From Acidimicrobiaceae bacterium (GTDB taxonomy: Bacteria > Actinomycetota > Acidimicrobiia > Acidimicrobiales > Aldehydirespiratoraceae): a DNA stretch of 64,000 nucleotides. The position numbers were made by a program, and so were the translations under genes. This document shows positions 34,121-42,393 of the stretch, piece after piece (the stretch's first letter is position 1; each line of letters starts with the position of its first letter). The notes below the pieces were generated by a model. The model was not told the DNA's origin. It did no database searches and worked only from the letters and a program-made list of their open reading frames with translations. Location: NCBI GenBank assembly GCA_028819005.1, contig JAPPMP010000011.1, forward strand, positions 6,100 through 70,099, in the 5' to 3' direction.

Positions 34121-34174
34121 GCCCTGCTAACCGGCACCGACCTCGTCGCCCTGCTAACCGGCAGCGACCTCGTC
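34121..34174. repeat. 27-bp duplication of the cytochrome c gene 3' end, including its stop
   Basis: Two adjacent 27-bp units (34121-34147 and 34148-34174), starting gccctgctaaccggcaccga or the same with one change, differ at one base. The second contains the stop (CTA at 34154-34156) and last codons of the minus-strand cytochrome c gene. The first repeats them beyond the gene. Confidence 0.9.
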
Positions 34175-35008
34175 GTGCGCAGCGGCGACAACGGCACGAG
34201 CCTCGTCAAGTTGGGCGCTGACCTCGGCCACGGACACACCCAGAGCCAGATTGCCGACGCCGGCGGCATCGTTGATGTGGACGAACTCCTCGAGCACCTC
34301 AAGCTCGAGGGCGGCAGCCTCATCGTCGAGATCGCCGTGAGCGACACGCTCGTAATAGACGACTGCGGCCAACTCCTCAACGGTCAGAGACTCAGCGAAA
34401 TTGCCCATCGCCGCACCGAAGCTGCCGACTGTGCGGGGACTGTCGGCACCGACTCGGGCCGGATCGCCATAGACAGGGCCCTCAGTGATCTCGGTCTGGT
34501 CCGAACCGTTCGCGACCCAGGCGATATGGCCCGCGAGACCGTCGTAGCTCGCCGCGTCGCCGGGGAAAGTCAACAGCACCTCACCGCCGTTGAGCTGGCG
34601 ACCTGTGCCGCCCGAGCCGGTGCCGCCGTGACAGGACGCACACACTTCGGCGTAAACCTCGCCGCCCTCGAACAACAGACCCTCAGGGTCGGCGGGCGGG
34701 CGCTCAAGGTAACCGACGTAGTAGATCGCCCAGATCGGCAGGAACAAAAGGACCGGCATGACCCAATAGGGGATCGTCTTGCGATTCAGCGCTGCGGTCA
34801 CATAGGGAGGCACGGGCGCGGGGACCTTGACGACCGGTTGGGCCGGCGCCGGTGCAGCAGCCGGAGCCGCAGGCACTGCGGGGGTCGGTGCAGCAGGCGC
34901 GTCCGCGGGTGCAGCCTGCGTGTCGTCGTCGCCCGCGGCGGATGCACCGGTGAGGCGAGCGCGTGCCTCGGCTGACCTCTGTAGAAGGTGCTCGGGTACT
35001 TCGACCAA
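34154..35008 (-). CDS. Membrane-anchored monoheme cytochrome c
   Basis: A 284-aa protein. An N-terminal VPEHLLQRSAEARA segment and an Ala/Pro-rich linker lead to one transmembrane helix (about residues 78-97). A c-type heme domain follows (CASCH; the Met ligand may be in AAMGNF). The C-terminal 60 residues are acidic and helical. It resembles the c-type subunits of cbb3-like or bc-associated complexes. It diverges from the bc genes across 222 bp and shares its N-terminal motif with the cytochrome b C-half. A role as electron carrier for the bc complex is inferred. Confidence 0.82.
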   Translation of the reverse strand: MVEVPEHLLQRSAEARARLTGASAAGDDDTQAAPADAPAAPTPAVPAAPAAAPAPAQPVVKVPAPVPPYVTAALNRKTIPYWVMPVLLFLPIWAIYYVGYLERPPADPEGLLFEGGEVYAEVCASCHGGTGSGGTGRQLNGGEVLLTFPGDAASYDGLAGHIAWVANGSDQTEITEGPVYGDPARVGADSPRTVGSFGAAMGNFAESLTVEELAAVVYYERVAHGDLDDEAAALELEVLEEFVHINDAAGVGNLALGVSVAEVSAQLDEARAVVAAAHDEVAAG

Positions 35009-35179
35009 CGTCGTCTCCGGTGAGGGTTCAGAAACTGAAAGGGTTTGCTGCGTGGCGCGTCAAACTCTAGGGGAACTTCGGGGAAGGATAGAGCGATTGC
35101 TCCGAGATTCGACAAACCCGCGCGGAATCTCAGAAGAACCATGCGCCGAACTGAGCGGTTTCGTCGCTCGGGACTACAC

Positions 35180-35197
35180 TTGTGCGAGGATTCACGA
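35180..35197. promoter_or_regulatory. Candidate Rex operator before the cytochrome bc genes
   Basis: TTGTGCGAGGATTCACGA matches the general Rex consensus TTGTGAA-N4-TTCACAA at 11 of 14 fixed positions, with both TTGTG and TTCAC halves exact. It begins where a -10-like TACACT (35175-35180) ends, about 50 bp before the first gene, a good position for repression. Rex is encoded at 22214-22897. Binding is inferred. Confidence 0.45.
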
Positions 35198-35230
35198 AGT
35201 GCTTAGAGTCAAGACTCCAACGGAGCGGAG

Positions 35231-35683
35231 ATGGTTGCCCTCACCCTGTCTGTCATCGTTACTCTCGCAGGCACCGCTGGAATCCTCGCGTACGCGAAAC
35301 GGCGCCCCGCGGACGCTCCCCACACCTGGGGCGAAGCGATGTTCGGCGCGATGTTCGTGTTCTTCCTGCTGTTCATGGCCTACGGAGTCGTGCCCCACCA
35401 ATGGCTCACCTGGGCGGAGAACGAACTGGCGTGGCGCAGCGACAAGTACTTCATCGGCTGGGGCGGCTTCCTCAAGCCGCAACCCGCAGGCGGCTGGAAC
35501 CCGTTGACGATCAACTACCTGCACATCGAGCACATCATCGCGGTGTTGATCTACGGCATCGTTCTGGTCGGCAACGTCTGGCTCTGGAAAGTCTGGCAGG
35601 CGAGAGGCGCCAAGCCCGCAGAGACCGCCCCGGCGCGTTCGGCCTTCGGTCGTCCGCTAGTGAAGGAGGGTTCGTCGCTGTGA
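35231..35683 (+). CDS. Small membrane protein of the cytochrome bc locus
   Basis: A 150-aa protein with three likely transmembrane helices (about residues 3-20, 36-58 and 97-118). Between the second and third, an aromatic loop (WLTWAENELAW, WGGFLKPQP) probably faces the periplasm. HIEHIIAVLIYG in the third helix has His residues in a membrane helix that could bind a cofactor, but this is speculative. No family name is recognised. It opens the operon, and its stop overlaps the ferredoxin GTG by four bases. Confidence 0.75.
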   Translation: MVALTLSVIVTLAGTAGILAYAKRRPADAPHTWGEAMFGAMFVFFLLFMAYGVVPHQWLTWAENELAWRSDKYFIGWGGFLKPQPAGGWNPLTINYLHIEHIIAVLIYGIVLVGNVWLWKVWQARGAKPAETAPARSAFGRPLVKEGSSL

Positions 35684-36096
35684 CCACAACCGACGCGAAC
35701 CCGCCGATGCCGGAGTTCCGCGACGACTACGTGTTGCAGGAAGTCGATGCAGCCTGGCTCAGCGCGGCGGTCAAACCCAAGCAGTTCATCCACATCGATC
35801 AGTCCGAGTGCATCATGTGCGAAGGCTGCGTGGACATCTGCCCATGGAAGTGCATCCACATGGTGCGCCCGGACGCCATCGATGAAGCGATCGGCACCGA
35901 ACAACCGGGCCTCGACCCGAGCGACCATGTGATCTTCACGATCGACGACGATGTCTGCACACGCTGCGCGCTCTGCGTCGACCGTTGTCCGACAGGCGTC
36001 ATCATCATGGGCAAAGTCGGCGATCCTTCGATAGAAGGTGACGCCCACCAGCGAACCAATACCCACGGCTACGGATACGGAATGCGCCTCGGCTAG
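35680..36096 (+). CDS. 2x[4Fe-4S] ferredoxin in the bc operon
   Basis: A 138-aa protein with two complete CxxCxxCxxxCP motifs: CIMCEGCVDICP and CTRCALCVDRCP, with about 40 residues between the clusters (longer than in compact 2[4Fe-4S] ferredoxins). The N-terminal 40 and C-terminal 25 residues extend the domain. It should be soluble and cytosolic. GTG 35680 is supported by GAAGGAGGG just upstream and the overlap. Placed immediately before cytochrome b, it may feed or drain electrons at the cytoplasmic face of the complex, which is unusual. Confidence 0.88.
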   Translation: MTTTDANPPMPEFRDDYVLQEVDAAWLSAAVKPKQFIHIDQSECIMCEGCVDICPWKCIHMVRPDAIDEAIGTEQPGLDPSDHVIFTIDDDVCTRCALCVDRCPTGVIIMGKVGDPSIEGDAHQRTNTHGYGYGMRLG

Positions 36097-36125
36097 AACC
36101 GGGCAACGCAGGAGAGATTGAACAC

Positions 36126-36923
36126 ATGGCAATTGATACCGACGACGACATCAAACCGCCGCTCAAAGAGCGGTTGTCGGCGCAGATGTCGAAGCTTGGC
36201 AATGACATACAAGGCAGCCAAGCCTGGAGCTCGATCTTCAGGCCCGGGTCAATATTCCGCAAGGGCTATACCGACAGCCCCCGCAACCGCAGCTATGTGA
36301 TCATGAACAGCGTGATGTACCACCTCCACCCGGTGAAGGTGAAGCGTCACGCCGTCAAGGTCTCCTACACCCTCTGCCTCGGCGGGCTGACCTTCTTCCT
36401 GTTCATTCTGCTGACCATCACCGGCATCTTCTTGATGTTCTTCTATCGACCCACCGCGGCCGCGGCCTGGGACGACATCTACACGTTGCAGACCTCTGTC
36501 ACCTTCGGACTCCTGGTCCGCAATATGCACCGCTGGGCCGCGCACCTGATGGTCCTGACCGTGTTCCTGCACATGGCACGGGTCTTCTACCACGGGGCCT
36601 ACAAACCGCCGCGCGAGTTCAACTGGGTGATCGGCGTGATCCTGCTCACGTTGACGCTGCTGCTGTCGTTCACCGGCTATCTGCTGCCCTGGGACCAGCT
36701 GGCCCTCTGGGCGGTGACCGTCGGAACCAACATGATGGGGTACACACCGGTGTTCGGCGACCAAGTTCGTTTTGTGCTGCTAGGAGGGTTCGATATCGGA
36801 ACAGACACGTTGTTGCGATGGTATGTGCTGCACGTCCTCATGCTCCCGTTCGTGGCTGTCATATTCATGGCGATCCACTTCTGGCGCGTGCGAAAAGACG
36901 GCGGCATCTCGGGTCCGCTGTAG
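36126..36923 (+). CDS. Cytochrome b, N-terminal (b6-like) half
   Basis: A 265-aa diheme cytochrome b core. Four transmembrane helices are visible. Heme-ligand histidines lie in RNMHRWAAHLMVLTVFLHMARVF and in the fourth-helix LRWYVLHVLMLPFVAVIFMAIHFWR. The Qo-side LLPWDQLALWAVTVG matches b6 proteins. An N-terminal cytoplasmic extension of about 75 residues precedes. The C-terminal half is a separate gene, as in b6f-type complexes. Confidence 0.9.
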   Translation: MAIDTDDDIKPPLKERLSAQMSKLGNDIQGSQAWSSIFRPGSIFRKGYTDSPRNRSYVIMNSVMYHLHPVKVKRHAVKVSYTLCLGGLTFFLFILLTITGIFLMFFYRPTAAAAWDDIYTLQTSVTFGLLVRNMHRWAAHLMVLTVFLHMARVFYHGAYKPPREFNWVIGVILLTLTLLLSFTGYLLPWDQLALWAVTVGTNMMGYTPVFGDQVRFVLLGGFDIGTDTLLRWYVLHVLMLPFVAVIFMAIHFWRVRKDGGISGPL

Positions 36924-36942
36924 GTCGTGAGGAGATCAGGAG

Positions 36943-37740
36943 ATGGTTGAAGTCCCCGAACACCTTCGCAAAAGAGCAGAGGAAGCGCGGGCCAAAGCGG
37001 AGGCTGCAAAAGCAGCTGCGCCCGGCGGTGACGCTGCAGCGAGCGATGAGCCCGAGACGACCGAAGCACAGGCTGCCACGACCCCCGATTCCGGGGACGC
37101 GGCTTCGAAGATTCCGGCCCATCTGCTCGAGCGCTCCAGAGCAGCCAAAGCCGCAGCGGCCGGGCAAGCCGACGCACCCGCCGCGGCAGCTCCCGCGGCC
37201 GCACCCGCCGCTGCAGCCGCCGCGTCGGCGGCGACCGGTCCCGGCGGGCACACTCAGCGGCTGCTGACAGTCGTCAAGTCCGGTTCGATCCAGGACGTCA
37301 AGTCGATGCCGCAGGACAAAGTGCATGTCTGGCCGCATCTGCTCGTGGTCGAATTCGCGGCAGCCCTGTTCATCACGGCCTTCTCGACCATCTTCTCGAT
37401 ATTCGTGAACGCGCCGCTGTTGGAGCTCGCCAACTTCAACGAGACGCCCAACCCGTCAAAAGCACCCTGGTACTTCCTAGGCCTGCAGGAACTGCTCACG
37501 ATGTTCCACCCGATGGTTGCAGGTGTGACCATCCCCGGAATCGGAATCTTCCTGCTAATCCTCGCCCCCTACATCGACAAGAACCCGTCCAACAAACCCG
37601 AGGACCGCAAGTTCGCCATCTCGTTGATGACCATTCACCTCATGTTCTGGGCGGTTCTGGTGATGATCGGCTCGTTCTTCCGGGGACCCGGATTCAACTT
37701 CGTCTTCCCCTGGGAAGCCGGCCTCTTCTTCGAACTGTGA
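36943..37740 (+). CDS. Cytochrome b C-terminal half (subunit IV-like) with extended N-terminus
   Basis: A 265-aa protein. The last about 150 residues are subunit IV-like: NPSKAPWYFLGLQELLTMFHP carries the PEWY-like Qo motif in the form APWYFLG, followed by three helices. The first 105 residues are Ala/Lys/Glu-rich and low complexity. They contain two copies of a short motif, VPEHLRKRAEEARAKA at the start and IPAHLLERSRAAKAAA near residue 45. The same motif starts the divergent cytochrome c. ATG 36943 follows AGGAGATCAGGAG. Confidence 0.9.
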   Translation: MVEVPEHLRKRAEEARAKAEAAKAAAPGGDAAASDEPETTEAQAATTPDSGDAASKIPAHLLERSRAAKAAAAGQADAPAAAAPAAAPAAAAAASAATGPGGHTQRLLTVVKSGSIQDVKSMPQDKVHVWPHLLVVEFAAALFITAFSTIFSIFVNAPLLELANFNETPNPSKAPWYFLGLQELLTMFHPMVAGVTIPGIGIFLLILAPYIDKNPSNKPEDRKFAISLMTIHLMFWAVLVMIGSFFRGPGFNFVFPWEAGLFFEL

Positions 37741-37750
37741 TCGAACTCTG

Positions 37751-37906
37751 ATGACCAACCACACTCTGACCCACCACACTCTGACCCACCACACTCTGGC
37801 CAACCACACTCTGGCCAACCACACTCTGGCCAACCACACTCTGGCCAACCACACTCTGGCCAACCGAGGCGCCACGAGCGCAGAACAGCCGGCGAGCACG
37901 CCATGA
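37751..37906 (+). CDS. 51-aa pentapeptide-repeat ORF coupled to the Rieske gene
   Basis: ATG 37751 opens 51 codons ending in a TGA that overlaps the Rieske ATG (ATGA at 37903-37906). Residues 2-38 are seven THHTL/ANHTL-type pentapeptides from a 15-bp DNA repeat. There is no clear ribosome site. It could serve as a translated leader that couples the Rieske gene to the gene before it, with repeat number tuning spacing. A functional peptide is not implied. Confidence 0.4.
   Translation: MTNHTLTHHTLTHHTLANHTLANHTLANHTLANHTLANRGATSAEQPASTP
37756..37865 (+). repeat. 15-bp tandem repeat between cytochrome b and Rieske genes
   Basis: Seven 15-bp units run from 37756 to 37860 (last four identical caaccacactctggc), with a trailing caacc. 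Upstream units are variants (ctgac in place of ctggc). The array begins 15 bp after the cytochrome b stop. Confidence 0.95.
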
Positions 37907-38787
37907 CCATCACGATCGCCATAATCGTCTTGGGCGCACTGGTCGTGCTGTCCGCCTTCGCGGCCATGCGCGGCCGGCAGAACTCCGATGCGGTCGGCAT
38001 GCTCTCACGCGAGACCCGCAAACGAGACAGCGCCAGCGACTCGCTCGACCCCGCCAAGGAGCTCACCGGGCGCGAAGTCGAGAAGGCAGTCGTCGCTCAA
38101 CGGGAAGCCGCGAGCAGAGAACTCGTGCTGGCGAGCCGCCTGCCCGCTCCGCCGGCCCCCTACGTGCCGCCGGACCCCGAGACCCTCGGAGTGACCCGAC
38201 GCCAGTTCTTCAACCGTTCAATCGTGTTGATGTTCGGCCTCGGCCTGTCCGGCTTCGGGGTCGCCTGCATCGCCTTCCTCTGGCCGCAGATCGGCGGTGG
38301 GTTCGGGTCTGCCATCAAAGTCGGGCTTGTATCAGACATCCTCGCGGAGATCCGCAACAACAACGGGTTCCTGTACCGCGCCGACGGCCGAATGTGGATC
38401 ACCGAATATCCCAACGGCGCTGTCGAGAAGGCCCGAGCCGTCTACTCGGGCCCCGAACTGGCCGGAATGGAAGCCGGGTTCACCCTCGGGCTTGACGCAG
38501 GGGTTGTCGCGCTTTATCAGAAATGTCCACACCTTGGCTGCCGGGTTCCGGAATGCCCGACCTCACAATGGTTCGAGTGCCCGTGCCACGGTTCCCAATA
38601 CAACCAGGTGGGCGAGAAACGCGGCGGTCCAGCCCCGCGAGGCATGGACCGTTTCGCCATGTCCATCGGTATCGACGGCTCTCTCACTGTGGACACCGGA
38701 ACAATCATCCAAGGCCCCGCCATCGGGATCAACACCACCGGGCAGGAAGCCGAAGGGCCCAACTGCATCGGTCAAGCCAGCCACTAG
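37903..38787 (+). CDS. Rieske iron-sulfur protein
   Basis: A 294-aa membrane-anchored [2Fe-2S] protein. Cluster ligands are in CPHLGCRVPEC and CPCHGSQYN. A hydrophobic start and a second anchor with a twin-arginine-like lead (TRRQFFNRSIVLMFGLGLSG) precede a long soluble domain. It takes electrons from quinol at the Qo site of cytochrome b and passes them to cytochrome c. ATG 37903 is used. Confidence 0.92.
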   Translation: MTITIAIIVLGALVVLSAFAAMRGRQNSDAVGMLSRETRKRDSASDSLDPAKELTGREVEKAVVAQREAASRELVLASRLPAPPAPYVPPDPETLGVTRRQFFNRSIVLMFGLGLSGFGVACIAFLWPQIGGGFGSAIKVGLVSDILAEIRNNNGFLYRADGRMWITEYPNGAVEKARAVYSGPELAGMEAGFTLGLDAGVVALYQKCPHLGCRVPECPTSQWFECPCHGSQYNQVGEKRGGPAPRGMDRFAMSIGIDGSLTVDTGTIIQGPAIGINTTGQEAEGPNCIGQASH

Positions 38788-38805
38788 TAACCTCTCTGCG
38801 TCCTT

Positions 38806-40125
38806 ATGCTGCTCGCCGCTTCCACCCAGCGAACTATCGGCTTCGTCATTTTGGCGATCGTCTTCATCGGTGGGCTCGTCTATCTGTTCTTCAACATCCG
38901 AGCCGCCAAAGGCGAGGTCGGCTCTGAGATCGAACTTGCCGCAAACCGGCGGGATGACGTCCGCGACGAAGACCTTGAAGGCAAACGCCTCGATTTCGCC
39001 CTGGGCGCCAACCTGGTGATGCTCACGATCATCGGGGTGTCGTTGCCGTTGTACTGGCTCGGCGAACCGGGGCGTCAAGCCGGACGGGACGTCGACACCG
39101 CCCGCATCTTCACCAACCGCGGCGAAGAGATCTACCTCGAAGGCGCCGAGTGCGTCACCTGTCACGGGGCTGAGGGGTCCGGGGGGTCGACCAGCGTGGC
39201 GCTGACCTCCGAATCGGGAGAGTTCATCGCCCAGGTCTCCTGGGACGCTCCTGCCCTCAACACCGTGCTGTCCCGATTCTCAGAAGACGAGATCCTGCAC
39301 ACGCTCAACTACGGCCGCAACGGAGTGATGCCTGCGTGGGGCGCTCCGGGCGGTGGTCCGTTGACCGATCAACAACTCGAAGAAGTCATGTTCTACCTGC
39401 GGAGCATCCAGATCAGTCCCGACCGCATCGCTGATCAGGTCGAAGCGGGTGCACTGCAAGCCGTGCGAGCGCATCTCGCCGCCTCGGGCGAGGATGCGAC
39501 CGACGATCAGGCCAGACAATGGATTGACGACGCACAAGCTGTGGCCGAAAAAGCCCGGCAAACAGCAATCGAGCAAAACGCCTCGCTGGCACTCGAACAG
39601 AACGCAGAAGACCTGAGATGGGCGGCACTCGACATCCTGGTCAGCGGCGAGGGGCTTGACCCGGATGCCTGGGAGCAATACAAAACCTACGGAGCGCTGC
39701 TGTTCGCCAACCCTGGAACCGCCGGAACCTACAGCTGCGCCAGATGCCACACCTACGGATTCAGCTTCGGCGGGGCCGAGGAGATGACCATGCGCGTCAA
39801 CGGGCGGGACACGCCGATCGAGGGCTTCGAAGACGGGCTCAACCAGGCCGGCGGGTTCTTCGGACCCAACCTGCAGGGAGGCTCGACGCTGGCCCAGTTC
39901 GAATCCGCGAAGAGCCACGCCGAGTTCATCGAGGACGGTCAGGCGATCGGCGCAACCTACGGCAGGGGCGGATCGGGCGGCAACGGTCAGATGCCAGGCT
40001 TCGGGCCCCGAGTTGAGGCCGACGCCGTCGGACCCGGCATCCCCAACGATCTCGAAACCCCCTACCCGGCGACCCTCACAGCGGAGCAGATCGACGCCAT
40101 CGTCGCCTACGAGAGGAACCTCTGA
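38806..40125 (+). CDS. Diheme c-type cytochrome of the bc complex
   Basis: A 439-aa protein with two N-terminal transmembrane helices (about residues 10-30 and 63-82) and two c-heme motifs: CVTCH near residue 110 and CARCH near 310. They are separated by an Ala/Glu/Gln-rich coiled-coil-like linker (about 215-270). The second half is a cytochrome domain with a Gly-rich stretch (TYGRGGSGGNGQMPGFG) that likely supplies a Met ligand. In actinobacterial bc complexes a diheme QcrC serves the same role, but domain order here differs. Its stop overlaps the next start by one base. Confidence 0.85.
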   Translation: MLLAASTQRTIGFVILAIVFIGGLVYLFFNIRAAKGEVGSEIELAANRRDDVRDEDLEGKRLDFALGANLVMLTIIGVSLPLYWLGEPGRQAGRDVDTARIFTNRGEEIYLEGAECVTCHGAEGSGGSTSVALTSESGEFIAQVSWDAPALNTVLSRFSEDEILHTLNYGRNGVMPAWGAPGGGPLTDQQLEEVMFYLRSIQISPDRIADQVEAGALQAVRAHLAASGEDATDDQARQWIDDAQAVAEKARQTAIEQNASLALEQNAEDLRWAALDILVSGEGLDPDAWEQYKTYGALLFANPGTAGTYSCARCHTYGFSFGGAEEMTMRVNGRDTPIEGFEDGLNQAGGFFGPNLQGGSTLAQFESAKSHAEFIEDGQAIGATYGRGGSGGNGQMPGFGPRVEADAVGPGIPNDLETPYPATLTAEQIDAIVAYERNL

Positions 40126-41204
40126 TGGAGGCGGTTGATCTCATTGCAGGCCTCGCCTGGGACCCGGAGATCCGGGGCTTCCTCGCGGTCCTCACCGGCG
40201 TCGTGGTGCTCATGGGCTCGGTGTGGCTCCTGCTCGCCACCAATTCCGGGATACGGCTGGGCACGCTCATAGCACTGGCCGGCTTCTTCGGCTGGATGGT
40301 GATCATGGCGGCGATCTGGTGGATCTACGGCATCGGCTACCGCGGCGACGCCCCCCGCTGGGAACAAGTGGAGATAGTCGAGGGCTTCGGCGGCGAGGGG
40401 CATCTGAGCTTCGCCGCGCTCGACGAAGCCGAGCTGCTCAGATCCGAGAATCTGCGGACCGCGCACGATCTGGTCGTCGAAGCCTACGCAGGGCTCGGCA
40501 GCGTGACGGACCCCGAACTGCGCACCGAGATCGAAGTGGCGAACGAGGAGTTCGGGGTCATAACCGTCGCCGATCTCACCGCGGATGCGACCGAAGGCCT
40601 GACAGCCCAAGAACAAGAGGCGCTGGCCGAGGAGGAATACGCCAAGAACCGGGCGACGACACTGAGCGAGTTGGCCGCCGTCGCACCGAGCCTTATCAAC
40701 CAGAACGACGATTCCCTCGGCGGCTGGACGCTGCTGTCGACAGCCCAAGCAGGCGAAGCCCAGGCATCGGCGATCGCCATGCTGCTCGCCAGCGGCGACT
40801 TCTCATTCAGCTCCCAGAACGAGTTCAAGATCCTCGACTCCTTCACCATCGGCGGCAAGCGCGGCCTGCCATCGGACCCGAGCCGTTGGGACCGGATCGA
40901 AACGCAGATTCGCACCGCGCTCACGTTGAAGCATCCGACCCGCTACGGAATCGTGCAGATGCAGGCGGTCCTGCCCGAGTCGATCGACAACCTTCCAGGT
41001 CAGGTCCCCAAGCGCCCGATCGCCGATCCCGACGAACCGGTCGTTTCGGTGGTGATGATCCGCAACCTCGGCAACCTTCGGCTGGTGCCGGCGCTGGTGA
41101 CGCTCGGATCGCTCTTGATCTTCCTGGCTCTGTGCTACATGCTCCACGAACGGGACAAAGTGGTGATGGCCCGCGTAGCCGAGTTCAACAAAGGGTCGGG
41201 ATAG
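40125..41204 (+). CDS. Membrane protein linking the bc operon to nuo, unknown function
   Basis: A 359-aa protein with two N-terminal helices (about residues 16-38 and 48-67), a large hydrophilic loop rich in Glu/Ala (about 75-305) and one C-terminal helix (about 325-343). No cofactor motif is seen. It overlaps the cytochrome gene by one base and lies three bases before nuoA, so it belongs to one continuous respiratory transcript. The function is unknown; a scaffold role in the bc complex or a supercomplex is conceivable. Confidence 0.78.
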   Translation: MEAVDLIAGLAWDPEIRGFLAVLTGVVVLMGSVWLLLATNSGIRLGTLIALAGFFGWMVIMAAIWWIYGIGYRGDAPRWEQVEIVEGFGGEGHLSFAALDEAELLRSENLRTAHDLVVEAYAGLGSVTDPELRTEIEVANEEFGVITVADLTADATEGLTAQEQEALAEEEYAKNRATTLSELAAVAPSLINQNDDSLGGWTLLSTAQAGEAQASAIAMLLASGDFSFSSQNEFKILDSFTIGGKRGLPSDPSRWDRIETQIRTALTLKHPTRYGIVQMQAVLPESIDNLPGQVPKRPIADPDEPVVSVVMIRNLGNLRLVPALVTLGSLLIFLALCYMLHERDKVVMARVAEFNKGSG

Positions 41205-41207
41205 CAC

Positions 41208-41783
41208 ATGATCGGTCAGTACCTCCCACTTTTTGCGCTCTTCGTGCTGGCCGCCCTGTTCGCCGCAGGAAGTTTCGTCGCATCGGGCCTGCTGGCGCCC
41301 CGCCGACCGACCGGGCCGAAGAGGGCGCCCTATGAATGCGGGATCATCCCCACCCGGGAGACACCCGAGCGCTTTCCCGTCCGTTTCTTTTTGGTGGCGA
41401 TGATCTTCGTCGTGTTCGACATTGAGATCGTCTTCTTCTATCCGTGGGCGATCGCACAGGGCGGACTCGGCCTGTTCGGGTTGGTGCTGATCATGATCTT
41501 CTCGTTCGCGGTGTTCGAGTCGTTCGTGTACCTGATCGGCAACGGCGCGCTCGAATGGGGTCCGCTCAAGCAGGTGGCCGGCCCCGCGGGCGCGACCTCG
41601 GCTGAACGGACGATCACCTCGACGGTGCGCAGGGTCGGACTGGAGGATCGAGGCCCAGCCGATGCGCTCACGCCGCCTGCCGCCGCTCACGCCGCCGCCA
41701 CGCACAATGTCGCCACGCACAATGTCGCCACGCACAATGTCGCCACGCACAATGTCGACGACGGTGCAGGAGAAGCGGCCTGA
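41208..41783 (+). CDS. nuoA: NADH-quinone oxidoreductase subunit A, with repeat tail
   Basis: A 191-aa NuoA, a three-helix membrane subunit; helices at about 5-27, 63-88 and 92-110. The family motif PYECGIIP is present, as are [20 protein letters not shown] and FYPWA. NuoA normally ends near 120-130 residues. Here a 60-residue hydrophilic tail follows, including four ATHNV pentapeptides and ending in an acidic stretch. The stop overlaps nuoB by one base. Confidence 0.93.
   Translation: MIGQYLPLFALFVLAALFAAGSFVASGLLAPRRPTGPKRAPYECGIIPTRETPERFPVRFFLVAMIFVVFDIEIVFFYPWAIAQGGLGLFGLVLIMIFSFAVFESFVYLIGNGALEWGPLKQVAGPAGATSAERTITSTVRRVGLEDRGPADALTPPAAAHAAATHNVATHNVATHNVATHNVDDGAGEAA
41697..41756 (+). 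repeat. 15-bp tandem repeat in the nuoA tail
   Basis: Four identical gccacgcacaatgtc units at 41697-41711, 41712-41726, 41727-41741 and 41742-41756, in frame, encoding ATHNV four times. Confidence 0.95.
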
Positions 41784-42391
41784 TGCGTATCCCCGGCCTA
41801 GGGCAAGCCGGTGAGATCGCCGATGACGGCCTGGCAGGCCTCGAACACAATTTCATAACCAGCAACGTCGAAGCGCTTGTCAACTGGGCGCGAATGCGCA
41901 GCTGCTGGCCCGCTACGTTCGGACTGGCATGCTGCGCCTTCGAGATGATGGCCGCGGGAGCGGCACACTACGACCTGGGCCGCTACGGCATGGAAGTGTT
42001 CCGTGCTTCTCCCCGCCAGGCCGACCTCATGATCGTCGCCGGCCGGGTGTCCCAGAAGATGGCGCCGGTGCTGCGTCAGGTGTACGACCAGATGATGGAA
42101 CCCAAGTGGGTGATCTCGATGGGAGTCTGCGCATCGAGCGGCGGCATGTTCAACAACTACGCGATCGTGCAGGGCATCGATCAGGTCGTGCCGGTAGACG
42201 TCTACGCCCCCGGCTGTCCCCCGGGGCCCGAGACCCTGATGCATGCGATCTTGACGCTCCACGACAAGATCCACGCCGGTGAACTGTTGAAGCGCCGCGA
42301 GGCCACAGGCACCGGTGAGACCGCCACAGGGGCGGGGATCATGGTCCAACAACGCGATGGGCAAACTGCCGGTCTCACCATCCGGAGCTGA
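41783..42391 (+). CDS. nuoB: NADH-quinone oxidoreductase subunit B
   Basis: A 202-aa NuoB carrying the N2 [4Fe-4S] cluster that gives electrons to quinone. Cluster cysteines lie in [25 protein letters not shown] and [10 protein letters not shown]. The N-terminus [17 protein letters not shown] is typical. ATG 41783 overlaps the nuoA stop by one base. Confidence 0.95.
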   Translation: MRIPGLGQAGEIADDGLAGLEHNFITSNVEALVNWARMRSCWPATFGLACCAFEMMAAGAAHYDLGRYGMEVFRASPRQADLMIVAGRVSQKMAPVLRQVYDQMMEPKWVISMGVCASSGGMFNNYAIVQGIDQVVPVDVYAPGCPPGPETLMHAILTLHDKIHAGELLKRREATGTGETATGAGIMVQQRDGQTAGLTIRS

Positions 42392-42393
42392 TC

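Noticed and set aside
37756-37865. Transcription-factor site array or CRISPR before the Rieske gene
   Set aside because: Units are head-to-tail with no spacers and keep a reading frame open, fitting a minisatellite.
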